Below, one piece after another: positions 42,895 to 52,370 of a stretch of DNA of 64,000 nt. Position 1 is the first letter of the stretch, and each line of letters begins with the position of its first letter. The DNA comes from Rhizobium indicum. Its GTDB lineage: Bacteria > Pseudomonadota > Alphaproteobacteria > Rhizobiales > Rhizobiaceae. The position numbers and the translations under genes are program-made. The DNA lies in NCBI RefSeq assembly GCF_005862305.2, contig NZ_CP054022.1, forward strand, positions 930,001 through 994,000. The letters are read 5' to 3'. The notes beneath the pieces were generated by a model. It was not told the DNA's origin and did not search any database. It saw only the letters and a list, made by a program, of their open reading frames with translations.

Positions 42895-43194
42895 CCGCTT
42901 TCCCCCAAAGCCGGGCAACAATAACAGCTTCCCGCTGCGCCGTCATCTGCGCATCACTACTGTCGATTGCCACCGCATGAAGAGATTCCCTAAAGTACAA
43001 TATCGGGCGAAGGCAGCATTCGCTAAAGTTCAGCGGGCCGGGGCAGAGATGCGGCCGACTTCGCAACCCCGCCGGAGGCAGCTCCGGCAGGATCTTCATT
43101 TTCAAGGCAGTCCAGTTGAATCGACGCATGCAATCGCCGCGCTTTGCCGCGAGTGGCTTCGTCACTCAACCGGACGTCGACGGAGGGATTTGAA

Positions 43195-44865
43195 ATGAAC
43201 AGCAGAATCCTTATCCGCTGCATCGGAGTACTGGCTTCATCCACCGTTTTCTGGTGCGCAGCCTCGCCCGTGCAAGCGCAGGACGCCCAACGAAAGCCCA
43301 ACATCCTGTTCATCGTTTCGGATGATACCGGCTACGGCGATCTCGGCCCCTATGGCGGAGGTGAAGGTCGCGGGATGCCGACCCCGAACATCGACAAGTT
43401 GGCAGACGATGGGATGACCTTCTTTTCCTTCTATGCCCAGCCGAGCTGCACGCCCGGCCGTGCGGCCATGCAGACGGGACGAATTCCGAACCGCAGCGGC
43501 ATGACCACAGTGGCGTTTCAGGGCCAGGGTGGTGGCTTGCCCGCGGCCGAATGGACGCTTGCGTCCGTTCTAAAACGCGGCGGCTATCATACCTATTTCA
43601 CTGGCAAGTGGCACCTCGGCGAGGCGGACTACGCGCTTCCGATTGCGCAGGGCTACGACGAGATGAAGTATGTCGGCCTCTATCATCTCAATGCCTACAC
43701 CTATGCCGACCCGACCTGGTTCCCGGACATGGATGCGGAAACCCGCGCTCTGTTCCAGAAGGTGACGACGGGCTCGCTGTCCGGCAAGGCCGGCGGCGAG
43801 GTAAAGGAAGACTTCAAGATCAACGGCCAGTATGTCGATACGCCCGTGATCGACGGCAAGGAGGGCGTTGTCGGCATTCCGTTCTTCGACGGCTACGTCG
43901 AGAAAGCGGCACTGGGCTTTCTTGATGAAGCCGCGAAGACGCCCGATCAACCTTTCTTCATCAACGTCAATTTCATGAAAGTGCACCAGCCGAACATGCC
44001 GGCCCCGGACTTTCAAGGAAAATCGATCTCGAAGAGCAAGTATGCGGACTCCGTCGTGGAGCTCGATACACGTATCGGCAGGATCATGGACAAGCTGCGT
44101 GAGACTGGCATGGACAGAAATACGCTGGTTTTTTACACGACCGATAACGGCGCTTGGCAAGACGTCTATCCGGACGCGGGCTACACACCATTCCGCGGCA
44201 CGAAAGGCACCGTGCGCGAAGGCGGCAACCGTGTTCCCGCGATCGCTGTCTGGCCCGGCAAGATCAAGCATGACGTGAAAAATCACGACATCGTCGGCGG
44301 CCTCGATCTGATGGCGACCTTCGCCGCGGCTGGCGGCGTGCCGCTGCCCACCAAGGACCGCGAAGATAAACCGATCATCTTCGATAGCTACGATATGACC
44401 CCCGTCCTGCTGGGGACCGGAAAATCGGCCCGCAAGAACTGGTTCTACTTCACCGAGAACGAACTGACGCCGGGCGCTGCCCGCGTCGGCAATTACAAGG
44501 CCGTGTTCAACCTGCGCGGCGACAATGGGCAGGCCACGGGCGGTTTGGCTGTTGATACCAACCTTGGCTGGAAGGGCGCTCAGTCCTACGTCGCCATCGT
44601 GCCGCAGGTGTTCGATCTGCTGCAAGATCCGCAAGAACGCTACGACGTCTTCATGAACAACTACACCGAACACACCTGGACACTGGTCTCCATCTCCGCG
44701 GCGATCAAGGATCTCATGAAAACCTACGTCGAGTACCCCCCGCGCAAGCTGCAGAGCATGGGTTACGACGGTCCGATCGAACTCTCCAAGTATCAAATGC
44801 TGCAGTCGGTTCGTGAGCAACTCGGCAAGGAGGGGGTCAATATCACGGCTCCGACCGGAAACTAG
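43195..44865 (+). CDS. periplasmic arylsulfatase-family enzyme
   Basis: A 556-residue sulfatase with signal peptide (cleaved near VQAQ). Metal-binding N-terminus NILFIVSDDTGYGDL, the C-x-P-x-R motif SCTPGR whose Cys85 would be converted to formylglycine, and FTGKWHLGE are intact. It hydrolyses sulfate or related esters; the substrate is unknown. No anaerobic or FGE-type maturase gene is in the window. GGAGGG precedes the ATG. A terminator-like hairpin follows, then an HAD phosphatase gene. Confidence 0.93.
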   Translation: MNSRILIRCIGVLASSTVFWCAASPVQAQDAQRKPNILFIVSDDTGYGDLGPYGGGEGRGMPTPNIDKLADDGMTFFSFYAQPSCTPGRAAMQTGRIPNRSGMTTVAFQGQGGGLPAAEWTLASVLKRGGYHTYFTGKWHLGEADYALPIAQGYDEMKYVGLYHLNAYTYADPTWFPDMDAETRALFQKVTTGSLSGKAGGEVKEDFKINGQYVDTPVIDGKEGVVGIPFFDGYVEKAALGFLDEAAKTPDQPFFINVNFMKVHQPNMPAPDFQGKSISKSKYADSVVELDTRIGRIMDKLRETGMDRNTLVFYTTDNGAWQDVYPDAGYTPFRGTKGTVREGGNRVPAIAVWPGKIKHDVKNHDIVGGLDLMATFAAAGGVPLPTKDREDKPIIFDSYDMTPVLLGTGKSARKNWFYFTENELTPGAARVGNYKAVFNLRGDNGQATGGLAVDTNLGWKGAQSYVAIVPQVFDLLQDPQERYDVFMNNYTEHTWTLVSISAAIKDLMKTYVEYPPRKLQSMGYDGPIELSKYQMLQSVREQLGKEGVNITAPTGN

Positions 44866-44871
44866 GTCCTT

Positions 44872-44899
44872 GGCAGCCCCGGAGCGATCCGGGGCTGCC
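44872..44899 (+). terminator. hairpin after sulfatase gene
   Basis: GGCAGCCCCGG and CCGGGGCTGCC form a perfect 11-bp stem with a 6-base loop, 6 bp after the sulfatase stop. A weak T/A-rich tail follows. Confidence 0.65.
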
Positions 44900-44951
44900 G
44901 TATATCTCCGATTGCACGATCGCTGCAAGTTGATCGATGGGAGGCGTTGCG

Positions 44952-45962
44952 ATGATTTCGGCACGTAATTTCCTGCATTTTTCCCGAGGCGTCGCGCTCG
45001 CCGCCGCGGTATGCTTTTTTGCCGCGACGCTGGCGGTCGCCCAAACGGACGCGCTGCCTTCGTGGAATGACACGGCACCGAAGCAAGCGATCATCTCTTT
45101 CGTCGAGCAGGTGACGAAACCGGGTTCAGCCGACTTCGTTCCGGAAGCGGAGCGTATCGCCGTGTTCGACAATGACGGAACCCTTTGGGTCGAACATCCG
45201 ATCTATACGCAGCTCGCGTTCGCCCTTGACCGAGTGAAGACGCTTGCTCCGCAACATCCGGAATGGAAGGAAACGCAGCCGTTCAAGGCGGTGCTCGAAG
45301 GCGATATGAAGGCGCTCGCGGCGTCCGGCGAAAAGGGCCTTGTCGAGCTCATCATGACGACACATGCCGGAATGACCACCAGCGATTTTCAGAAGATCGT
45401 GACCGATTGGTTCGCTTCGGCACGCGACCCCAGATTCAAGCGGCCATACACCGAACTCGTCTACCAGCCGATGATCGAGCTTCTCGCCTATCTCCGCGAC
45501 AATGGCTTCAAGACTTTCATCGTTTCAGGCGGCGGCGTCGAGCTGATGCGGCCCTGGGCGGAAAAGGTCTACGGCATCCCACCAGAGCAGGTCGTCGGTT
45601 CGTCGATCACGACCGAGTTCAGGATGCAGGACGACACGCCGACCCTGTTTCGGCTTCCTGAAGTCAATTTCATCGACGACAAGGCCGGCAAGCCCGTCGG
45701 GATCAACCAGCATATCGGCCGGCGGCCGATTGCCGCCTTCGGCAATTCCGACGGAGATCTCGAAATGCTGCAATGGACGACCATGGCCGGTGGACCCGCC
45801 AGGCTCGGCGTGCTGATCCATCATACCGATGCGGAGCGCGAATACGCCTACGACCGAGACACCGAATTCGGCCGCCTCGACAAGGCGCTGGATGCGGCCT
45901 CCATCGCCGGCTGGACCGTCGTCGATATGAAGGCCGACTGGAAGCAGGTGTTCAAGGACTAG
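44952..45962 (+). CDS. exported HAD-family phosphatase
   Basis: A 336-residue haloacid dehalogenase-superfamily protein with a signal peptide (GVALAAAVCFFAATLAVAQ). Motif I is AVFDNDGTLWVE, motif II FIVSGGG, and motif III/IV AFGNSDGDLEML with a preceding conserved lysine region. The insertion between motif I and II is helical, as in phosphoserine-phosphatase-like enzymes. It is predicted to act in the periplasm on phosphate esters. GGGAGG precedes the start. It lies between the sulfatase and the multiheme cytochrome, all in the same direction. Confidence 0.9.
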   Translation: MISARNFLHFSRGVALAAAVCFFAATLAVAQTDALPSWNDTAPKQAIISFVEQVTKPGSADFVPEAERIAVFDNDGTLWVEHPIYTQLAFALDRVKTLAPQHPEWKETQPFKAVLEGDMKALAASGEKGLVELIMTTHAGMTTSDFQKIVTDWFASARDPRFKRPYTELVYQPMIELLAYLRDNGFKTFIVSGGGVELMRPWAEKVYGIPPEQVVGSSITTEFRMQDDTPTLFRLPEVNFIDDKAGKPVGINQHIGRRPIAAFGNSDGDLEMLQWTTMAGGPARLGVLIHHTDAEREYAYDRDTEFGRLDKALDAASIAGWTVVDMKADWKQVFKD

Positions 45963-46036
45963 GGGAAATAAGCCGAGTATCGGAGCCTCGCACGATGGCG
46001 CCGTGACTTTCTGGAACGTCGACAGGGAGCGATTGA

Positions 46037-48310
46037 GTGGCAGCGTCTGTTCGATCAGCAGCGGCGAAGGGAGTGACCGCCCTGCTTTTCCTCTTGCTCG
46101 CCTTTGCCGGGCACAGTCTTGCGAGTGACGCCCTCTCGCCGACCACCGCCGACCCACGAATATCGATCCACGACGGTTTCGTCGACGAAAGGACGTGCTC
46201 AGCCTGCCACGCCGATCAGGTGGCTGCTTTTTCGAAGTCGCATCATGCGAAGGCCATGGCCTTGGCCGACGACGAAACGGTGCGCGGCGATTTCGACAAT
46301 AGCAGGTTCGAACATGACGGCGTGGTCACGACCTTCACCCGCCGCGACGGCCGCTTCTTCGTGAACACCGAGGGTGCGGACGGCGGCAAGGCCGAGTTCG
46401 AAGTCAAATATACCTTCGCCTACGAACCGCTGCAGCAATACCTTGTCGACATCGGAGGCGGACGGCTGCAGGCTCTCGATATCGCCTGGGACACGGCCAG
46501 ACGGCAATGGTTCTGGCTGGGCGACGCCACCCCCGCCAAACCGGGCTCGACCTATCATTGGACAGGTCCTTTCTACCGCTGGAACCGCACCTGCATCGAC
46601 TGTCATTCGACCGATCCCCAGGCGAGGTTTCAACCGCGGACGAACGAATACAGGTCGACTTACGTCGCCACCAGCATCGGCTGTCAGTCCTGTCACGGCC
46701 CAGGCGCCAGGCACGTCGCTTTGGCGCGAGCGACCGATGTTTCATCTCCAATGACGGATAGAGGCTTGCCGAAGGTTGAGGCGAGCACCTGCTTCGCCTG
46801 CCATGCCAGGCGTACCAGGCTGCTGGACGGTTATCAGCCGGGAAAGCCCTTTCTCGACTATTTCTCCCCTGCCCTGCTCCGACGGGATCTTTATTTCCCG
46901 GACGGGCAGATACGCGACGAAGTCTTCGAATATGGCTCGTTTCAGCAAAGCAAGATGGCAAGGGCCGGTGTGACCTGCCTCGACTGTCATCGGCCGCACG
47001 ATGCCGGCCTCAAGGCCGAGGGCAATGCGCTGTGCACGCAATGCCACGCCGAGACAAAGCCGGAGCGCTTCGTCGATCAGGACCCGAGCGGCGTGTTCGA
47101 CACGCCCGCGCACACTGGCCATCAGGCCGGTTCGACCGGAGCGCAATGCGCCAACTGCCATATGCCGGAGCGCACTTACATGAAGGTCGACCCGCGCCGC
47201 GACCACTCCTTCGTCATCCCCCGGCCGGACCTGTCGGCGAGCCTCGGAACGCCAAATGCGTGCACGACCTGTCACGCCGGCGGAACCGATGACTGGGCGG
47301 CCGAAACAATGGACAAATGGTACGGAACGCAATGGCGCAAACGCCCGTCGAGCGCCCGTGCCTTCGCCGGAGCCGCGAACGGCAAACAAGCCGCGGTGGA
47401 GGCTCTACGCGCGCTTGTCAGCGACCGTGACCAGGCGGGAATTGTCAGGGGCAGCGCCATCGCCGCGATGAGCGGGATCGGCGGGGAGGATATCAGCATC
47501 GACATTCGAGCGGCCGCGGCCGATGCGGATCCACTCGTCAGGCTCGCCGCCGCGGAAGCGGCCGGCAACATTCCGCCGGAGCAGAGGCTCAAGGCGATCG
47601 GCGACCTGGTGGGCGATGAAACGCGCGCGGTTCGCGTTGCCGCCGCCAATGCCCTCGCAAGCATTCCTCCCGACCTCTTCGGCGATCGGCGAGGCCATTT
47701 GGAAGCCGCCGTCGCGGACTTGCGCGCCTATGTCGAAACAAATGCCGACGTCGCGGAAATACAAAGCAGTCATGGCTTCTTCCTGTTCGCCCGCCAGGCT
47801 ACGGCCGAGGCCGAAGCCGCCTTCCGGCGGGCGATTCTTCTCGACCCGACACTGGAGGCGATGCGCATCAATCTCGCCGAGTTCTACCGCGCCACCGGCC
47901 GGAACGACAAGTCGGAGCAGACCTATGCCGAAGCGATCCGGATGGCGCCCGAACAAGCTGATCTGCGGTACGGACATGCGCTGTCCCTGGTGCGCAAGCA
48001 GGAATTGGCCGAGGCGATAATGGAACTCGAAGAAGCGGTGCGGCTCGATCCGCAAAACTTTCGCTACAAGACGACCTTCGCCGTCGCTCTCGATTCCGCT
48101 GGCCGGACGGACGACGCCCTGGACAGGCTCGATGGGTGGGCGGCGGGCGGAGACGCCGACATCCTAGGCCTCGCACTCCAATACAGTCTCAAGCTTCGAC
48201 GTTTGCCGGAGGCGCTGAAACACGCGGAAGCTCTGGCGCGAGTGAGGCCTGAGGACCGGGAGATTTCGGACCTCATCGGACAGTTGAAGCAGGCCATCAA
48301 CGGAAAATAG
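46037..48310 (+). CDS. octaheme cytochrome c with HEAT-like and TPR C-terminus
   Basis: A 757-residue exported protein with signal peptide (ALLFLLLAFAGHSLA). Eight CXXCH heme sites lie in residues 54-412: CSACH, CIDCH, CQSCH, CFACH, CLDCH, CTQCH, CANCH and CTTCH, in the pattern of the cytochrome c554/octaheme family. After the heme domain come HEAT-like repeats (DADPLVRLAAAEAAGNIPPE, DETRAVRVAAANALASIP) and TPRs to the end. Electron transfer in the periplasm is certain in kind but the partner is unknown. GTG start after AGGGAG. Confidence 0.9.
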   Translation: MAASVRSAAAKGVTALLFLLLAFAGHSLASDALSPTTADPRISIHDGFVDERTCSACHADQVAAFSKSHHAKAMALADDETVRGDFDNSRFEHDGVVTTFTRRDGRFFVNTEGADGGKAEFEVKYTFAYEPLQQYLVDIGGGRLQALDIAWDTARRQWFWLGDATPAKPGSTYHWTGPFYRWNRTCIDCHSTDPQARFQPRTNEYRSTYVATSIGCQSCHGPGARHVALARATDVSSPMTDRGLPKVEASTCFACHARRTRLLDGYQPGKPFLDYFSPALLRRDLYFPDGQIRDEVFEYGSFQQSKMARAGVTCLDCHRPHDAGLKAEGNALCTQCHAETKPERFVDQDPSGVFDTPAHTGHQAGSTGAQCANCHMPERTYMKVDPRRDHSFVIPRPDLSASLGTPNACTTCHAGGTDDWAAETMDKWYGTQWRKRPSSARAFAGAANGKQAAVEALRALVSDRDQAGIVRGSAIAAMSGIGGEDISIDIRAAAADADPLVRLAAAEAAGNIPPEQRLKAIGDLVGDETRAVRVAAANALASIPPDLFGDRRGHLEAAVADLRAYVETNADVAEIQSSHGFFLFARQATAEAEAAFRRAILLDPTLEAMRINLAEFYRATGRNDKSEQTYAEAIRMAPEQADLRYGHALSLVRKQELAEAIMELEEAVRLDPQNFRYKTTFAVALDSAGRTDDALDRLDGWAAGGDADILGLALQYSLKLRRLPEALKHAEALARVRPEDREISDLIGQLKQAINGK

Positions 48311-48400
48311 GTATTTAAGCTTGTCCAAATCTACTTCTCGCTGCACAGTGCCGACTCGGGACAGCAGTGCCGAGGCGACGAACGAGATCGGGGGATTCTC

Positions 48401-49189
48401 ATGAAAGCCATATACTTGCGCTCCATTCTGTTGCTGGCGGGCGTCTGCGCGGCGTCGGTCGGCAATGCCGCCGATGTCACGCCGCTGGCGCCGGAAGCAA
48501 AAACCGTCGAGAGCCAGAGCGGCTGGGAATTCACCTTCGCTCCATATTTCTGGGCCGCCGGCATTTCCGGCGATATTGGGCAGTTTGGGCTTCCGGAAGT
48601 TCATGTCGACGCGGATTTCGGCGATATTCTCGACAATCTCGACTTCGCGTTCATGGCGGCAGGCGAAGCAAGATATGATCGCTTCAGCATCGTCGGTGAC
48701 GTGATCTATACCAAGCTAGGTGCCGATGCCGACACGCCGGCCGGCATCCTTGCCGACAGCGTCGATGTGACGTCGAAGACCTTTTCGGGATTTCTTGGCG
48801 TCGGCTACGCCATACTCGAAGACCAAAATGGCCACCTCGATGTGGTCGGCGGCATGAAGGTCTGGTCGGCGGAAACCGAGATCTCCTTCAATGGCGGCAT
48901 TCTGGCCGGAGTGGATGTCGAAGACAGCGCCACATGGGTCGATGCCGTCGCCGGCCTCAGAGGAAACTACTTCTTCACGCCGGAAATCTATCTCACGGGG
49001 TGGGGTCTGGTGGGCGCCGGCGGCGCCGATCTCGATTGGGACGTGGCGTTGGGTCTCGGCTACAAGTTCAACGACAGCATCTCGGCGATCGCCGGATATC
49101 GCGCACTGGGCGTCAATTACGACAATGACGGGTTCGTCTTCGACGTCGTCCAGCAGGGGCCCATCTTTGGCGTAGCCATCCGCTTTTAG
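48401..49189 (+). CDS. outer-membrane beta-barrel protein
   Basis: A 262-residue protein with a signal peptide ending in GNAA, alternating beta strands (WEFTFAPYFWAAGISGDIGQ, AGEARYDRFSIVGDVIYTKL, GYKFNDSISAIAGYRALGVN) and a C-terminal phenylalanine (VAIRF), the BAM recognition signature. It is related to the proteins at 54720 and 39211 (shared GYRAL..(N/T)Y..DGF.(F/Y)D). The ligand is unknown. It follows the octaheme cytochrome by 90 bp and is followed by a GC-rich hairpin at 49200-49219. Confidence 0.85.
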   Translation: MKAIYLRSILLLAGVCAASVGNAADVTPLAPEAKTVESQSGWEFTFAPYFWAAGISGDIGQFGLPEVHVDADFGDILDNLDFAFMAAGEARYDRFSIVGDVIYTKLGADADTPAGILADSVDVTSKTFSGFLGVGYAILEDQNGHLDVVGGMKVWSAETEISFNGGILAGVDVEDSATWVDAVAGLRGNYFFTPEIYLTGWGLVGAGGADLDWDVALGLGYKFNDSISAIAGYRALGVNYDNDGFVFDVVQQGPIFGVAIRF

Positions 49190-49199
49190 GCGGACAAGC

Positions 49200-49219
49200 C
49201 GCTCGCAGGGGTGCGAGCG
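49200..49219 (+). terminator. short hairpin after beta-barrel gene
   Basis: CGCTCGCA and TGCGAGCG pair perfectly around GGGG, 10 bp after the stop at 49189. No T-run, so terminator function is uncertain. Confidence 0.45.
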
Positions 49220-49657
49220 CGACGGCCTACGGCAGTGAGCAACGACGGAAAGAGGACGCTATGAAAGAACGGCGGCTCTCTCCTCAGACTGTATCCAGGC
49301 AACATGAACGCGGACCAGCCGAAGCGTCATGCCGGTCCCGCTGAACTCCACGCCTGCGATATGGTAGTGCCCGAGATGCGGATTTGGTCTTGCAGCTCCT
49401 GAAGGGCGTCCGCACCCGACCTTCGATTTCTTCAGGATGACGACACCCATTCTGCCTTGTCGCGAACGAGGTAGATGTCGCCACGTTCGCTCCCGGAGGT
49501 CAGGAACCGTTCCGCTTGCTTCTGGTCCGGATCATGACGAAAACTTCGGCGAGCAGTGCCGTCGCCTCGAGAAGGAGCGGGAAGCGTTCGTTGAGCCCCG
49601 GGGCTCCGACTTGTTTCCCGTTCACGAGAGCCATGCCCTCGTCCAGCCGTCGCCGTC
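49220..49657. other. intergenic region, possible short gene remnants
   Basis: No complete gene is supported. A 44-codon leftward frame at 49500-49634 (MALVNGKQVGAPGLNERFPL, then a hydrophobic helix LLEATALLAEVFVMI) and a leftward fragment at 49259-49450 could be remnants. Neither has a good ribosome site. Confidence 0.35.
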
Positions 49658-50389
49658 CTATTGCTTGTCGGCCGATTTCAGGGCCAGGCCCCCAACAAGG
49701 ATTCGACCGTCGGTGAAGTATGGGTCGCCGCCACCGTTGCGACCATCTTTTTTCGCACCGACGCCTGCGCGCTCGTAGGTCATGGAGATCTGCCCGGCGG
49801 CCTTGAGGTCGCCGATCACCAGTTCGCGCTCGGCATCGAGATCGGGGCCGATATGGTGGGTGATCTGCCCGGTGTCGTGGCTGACGCCGACGCCGCGGTC
49901 GAAGCTGGCGGAACCCAGCCACAGCGGCTGGCCGTCGGCGCCGACGGTCGCCGTTTGCCAGAGGCGTATGTGGTGGCGCTCGTCCGCGCTTCGCCCGACA
50001 GGCTTTTCGAAAGCCAGATCCTGCTTCCGGCCGTCGAAGAACAGCGGGCTGACGGGCGCATCGAGATCCGGCCGATCGAGCGCCACGCTCAGGCCGATTT
50101 CGACCGACGAGAGCAATGTGATCCTGTCGGCCGGATCCCAGCCCGAGGCGGCGAAGGCCTTGATCACCTGTTGCTTCGGGCCGACGACGCCGACGTTGAT
50201 CGGGTCGCCCGGAATGTCGTCGCCGGTCGTGGTGACCATCCGGCTGAGATCGGCAACAGTGCTCCGGTCGCGGAAGATCCAAAGCTCCGGCATGACCAGG
50301 TAGCAGACGAGCAGATACGCCAGAAGGACGGCGGCAAGAACGCCAACAGCCGACTTCCATCTGCCACGACTGCTTCTCCCCTCTTCCAT
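49658..50389 (-). CDS. LssY C-terminal-domain membrane protein
   Basis: A 243-residue protein with one N-terminal membrane helix (AVGVLAAVLLAYLLVCYLVM) and an LssY_C domain: GDPINVGVVGPKQQVIKAFA, PVSPLFFDGRKQDLAFEKPV, then RHHIRLW, PLWLGSASFDRGVGVSHDTG and the HHIGPDLDAEREL segment. LssY_C domains are often fused to PAP2 phosphatases, but their own role is unknown. It is the last gene of an apparent four-gene operon that begins at 52133. Confidence 0.85.
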   Translation of the reverse strand: MEEGRSSRGRWKSAVGVLAAVLLAYLLVCYLVMPELWIFRDRSTVADLSRMVTTTGDDIPGDPINVGVVGPKQQVIKAFAASGWDPADRITLLSSVEIGLSVALDRPDLDAPVSPLFFDGRKQDLAFEKPVGRSADERHHIRLWQTATVGADGQPLWLGSASFDRGVGVSHDTGQITHHIGPDLDAERELVIGDLKAAGQISMTYERAGVGAKKDGRNGGGDPYFTDGRILVGGLALKSADKQ

Positions 50390-50410
50390 TGCAATGTGCC
50401 GCTCCCGACT

Positions 50411-51097
50411 TCAGTAGCAGGGCGGATACGGATAGTAGCCGCAAGGGGGGTGATAGTAGTATGGCGCGGAGGCCGCCGCGGCACCGATGGCCGCCCCCGT
50501 CGCGACCGCGGCGCCGTAGCGGGCCGCAGGGTGCGCATACCAGCCCCCATGGAAGCCGACAGCACCCACGCCAACCACGCCGACGCGCCCCATTCCGGCT
50601 CGCGCCACGAACATGTCAATGAAAAGCGAAGCCGGGCCATTGGCCTTTGCGAGTTCGCCCTCGAGAACCTGGACGTCAAAGGTCAGCGTGCCGCCATCCA
50701 GCTTTGGTTTGGTCAGGACCACGACCGCGTCTTCGACAGCGGTGCCATCGCTGCTCATGAGGGAGATCGTCGCGTTCGGCGGGTCGACCGCGAAGCTGTC
50801 CTTGCCCTCGTCCCATTCCTTGATGAACTCGGTCGTGAGAACATGTCCGGCCGATCGTACGGGACGGTCGGCGAACACGATGGAATTCGGGGTGACGCCC
50901 GTCATCGTCAGCTTGCCGTCGACAAGCGTCGCCCCGGCGGAATTGAGGACGGCGAGCGACGGCACCATCTTCCCGGCCGCGGTCGCTCCAATGGTCTTGG
51001 AAGCGGGTGCCGTGATCGCGTCTTCGGCCAGCGCCGCTCCTGCGAATGACACGAGGCAGGCTACGGCGACTGTGCCGATCCGAATATGGCGTTTCAT
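50411..51097 (-). CDS. secreted hypothetical protein with Tyr/Pro/His-rich C-terminus
   Basis: A 228-residue exported protein (signal VAVACLVSFAGAALAE). Residues ~30-165 form a beta-rich domain (LTMTGVTPNSIVFADRPVRS, FAVDPPNATISLMS) of unknown fold, followed by a Gly/Ala-rich hydrophobic segment and the tail APYYYHPPCGYYPYPPCY. The aromatic tail recalls surface or matrix-associated small proteins. No enzyme motif is seen. Third gene of the 52133-49658 operon (18-bp gap upstream, 21-bp downstream). Confidence 0.75.
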   Translation of the reverse strand: MKRHIRIGTVAVACLVSFAGAALAEDAITAPASKTIGATAAGKMVPSLAVLNSAGATLVDGKLTMTGVTPNSIVFADRPVRSAGHVLTTEFIKEWDEGKDSFAVDPPNATISLMSSDGTAVEDAVVVLTKPKLDGGTLTFDVQVLEGELAKANGPASLFIDMFVARAGMGRVGVVGVGAVGFHGGWYAHPAARYGAAVATGAAIGAAAASAPYYYHPPCGYYPYPPCY

Positions 51098-51115
51098 GGC
51101 GAATCCTCCTGGTTG

Positions 51116-51685
51116 CTACTTTACGAGACCGAGGTTGACGAGCTGGACGCGCCGATTGTCGGCGGCCTGCGGATTCGACGGATCTACGGGCCACTCCTCG
51201 CCGACGCCGATCGCGAACAGACGGTCCGGGGCGATGGCGAATGTCGTCGACAGCGCCTCCGTAATCGCGTTCGCCCGCTTCTGGCTGAGGTCCAGATTGT
51301 GCTTGGCGTCGCCCGTCGAGCTCGTGTGGCCGACGACAAGGAACTTGTAGCGCCGCAGGTTCGGATGATGCAGGGCGTCAGCGATCATGCCGACGGTGCG
51401 ATAGGATTTCGGTTCGATGGCGATGGAGTCGTTCTCGAAGTCGATCTCGACCATGAGCTGCGACAGCTTCGAAAGCTTCTGCCAGTCGGGAAGCGCGGCG
51501 ACGCCCTTGCCAGCACTCGCCGCCGCTTCTTCCATGAGCAACGCGAGGTCGATGCCCGGCGCTCCGCCCTGCAATCTGTCGAGCGTGCGCACCACTTGCT
51601 GGCCGCTCAGTTCCTGGGCGAACGGGTGGCCGGGTGCCAGCAGCAGTCCGGCGGTAAACATCGTTGCGAGTCGAAAGCTCTTCAT
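51116..51685 (-). CDS. OmpA-family peptidoglycan-associated protein
   Basis: A 189-residue exported protein. After the signal peptide (LATMFTAGLLLAPGHPFAQ) and a helical linker comes an OmpA-like domain: IDFENDSIAIEPKSYRTVGM, VVGHTSSTGDAKHNLDLSQK with RANAI, and ADNRRVQLVNLG. The Asp and Arg that bind diaminopimelate are reflected in LDLSQKRA, and NRRVQ is conserved. It would tether the envelope to peptidoglycan. The start at 51685 is preferred over 51706. Second gene of the 52133 operon. Confidence 0.87.
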   Translation of the reverse strand: MKSFRLATMFTAGLLLAPGHPFAQELSGQQVVRTLDRLQGGAPGIDLALLMEEAAASAGKGVAALPDWQKLSKLSQLMVEIDFENDSIAIEPKSYRTVGMIADALHHPNLRRYKFLVVGHTSSTGDAKHNLDLSQKRANAITEALSTTFAIAPDRLFAIGVGEEWPVDPSNPQAADNRRVQLVNLGLVK

Positions 51686-51710
51686 GATCCTGTGTCCCTT
51701 CAACATCGTT

Positions 51711-52133
51711 TCACCGCCAGCCGGCGTCGGTGATGGCCTGGCCGCACTGGCCTTCGTTCACGCGGGTCGCCTTGTTCAGGCAGGAAAGAATGTTGCCCTC
51801 GCCCACTACGCCGCTGCAGAACTGCGCGACGTAGTGCTTGCAGATCGCGGTGAACGACGACTGGGCGGCAAGGCGCTGCTCGATCGAGGTGGTGACGCTC
51901 GCCAGTGTCGACGTGCAGGTCGGCGAGACTTTTGCGGCATGGGCCTCGAGGCAGTTCTGGATGCGGCCGCTTCCGAGGTTCAGGCCCTTGCAAAACTTCT
52001 TGATGTCGGATCCGCAGTCGTTGGCGAGCGTGCTCACCGCGTCGGCGAAGCTGATGGTGTCGGCACGGGCCGGCCCGGTGAGCGCCAGGAACGCGACCAG
52101 CGCCCCTCCTAACAGTCTGGTTCTCGTCGACAT
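51711..52133 (-). CDS. secreted cysteine-rich repeat protein
   Basis: A 140-residue exported protein (signal LLGGALVAFLALTGPARA) with two cysteine-rich repeats: DCGSDIKKFCKGLNLGSGRI followed by NCLEAHAAKVSPTC, and ICKHYVAQFCSGVVGEGNIL followed by CLNKAT. This C..(D/Y)...FC....G.G.I..CL pattern is the bacterial cysteine-rich repeat family of unknown role; disulfide pairs are likely. First gene of a four-gene leftward operon. The operator at 52213-52229 lies 80 bp upstream. Confidence 0.85.
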   Translation of the reverse strand: MSTRTRLLGGALVAFLALTGPARADTISFADAVSTLANDCGSDIKKFCKGLNLGSGRIQNCLEAHAAKVSPTCTSTLASVTTSIEQRLAAQSSFTAICKHYVAQFCSGVVGEGNILSCLNKATRVNEGQCGQAITDAGWR

Positions 52134-52212
52134 GCTACCCCCATCGTGAACGATTGATCGTCGGAGAAACTCTCCGCACGCATCTGGTGCGCTTTCGGGG
52201 GTGAGAAGGGAA

Positions 52213-52229
52213 GTATGTTACGGTTACAC
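52213..52229 (-). promoter_or_regulatory. GTATGTTAC-type operator before 52133 operon
   Basis: GTATGTTACGGTTACAC on the plus strand, so GTGTAACCGTAACATAC reading toward the gene. The GTAACATAC half is gene-proximal and 80 bp from the start codon. Twenty bases around it are identical to the copy at 54667. Confidence 0.7.
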
Positions 52230-52370
52230 GGACCGTAGGACACGGCGTTCAACGCGAAGATGCCGAGTTCCGGCGAGCACTTCACCATCAGTCGCGTGAA
52301 CGTCCCCGAACCTTTTGTCGTTGGTGCGATAATGCGATCCGGGCTTTCGCGGCAGCTATGGATATGGAAG

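Noticed and set aside
43570..45078. 502-codon leftward frame across the sulfatase and phosphatase genes
   Set aside because: Antisense to two well-supported genes, no ribosome site and no family features.
49661..51049. 462-codon rightward frame opposite the LssY_C and hypothetical genes
   Set aside because: The opposite-strand genes have signal peptides, family motifs and operon spacing; this frame has none.
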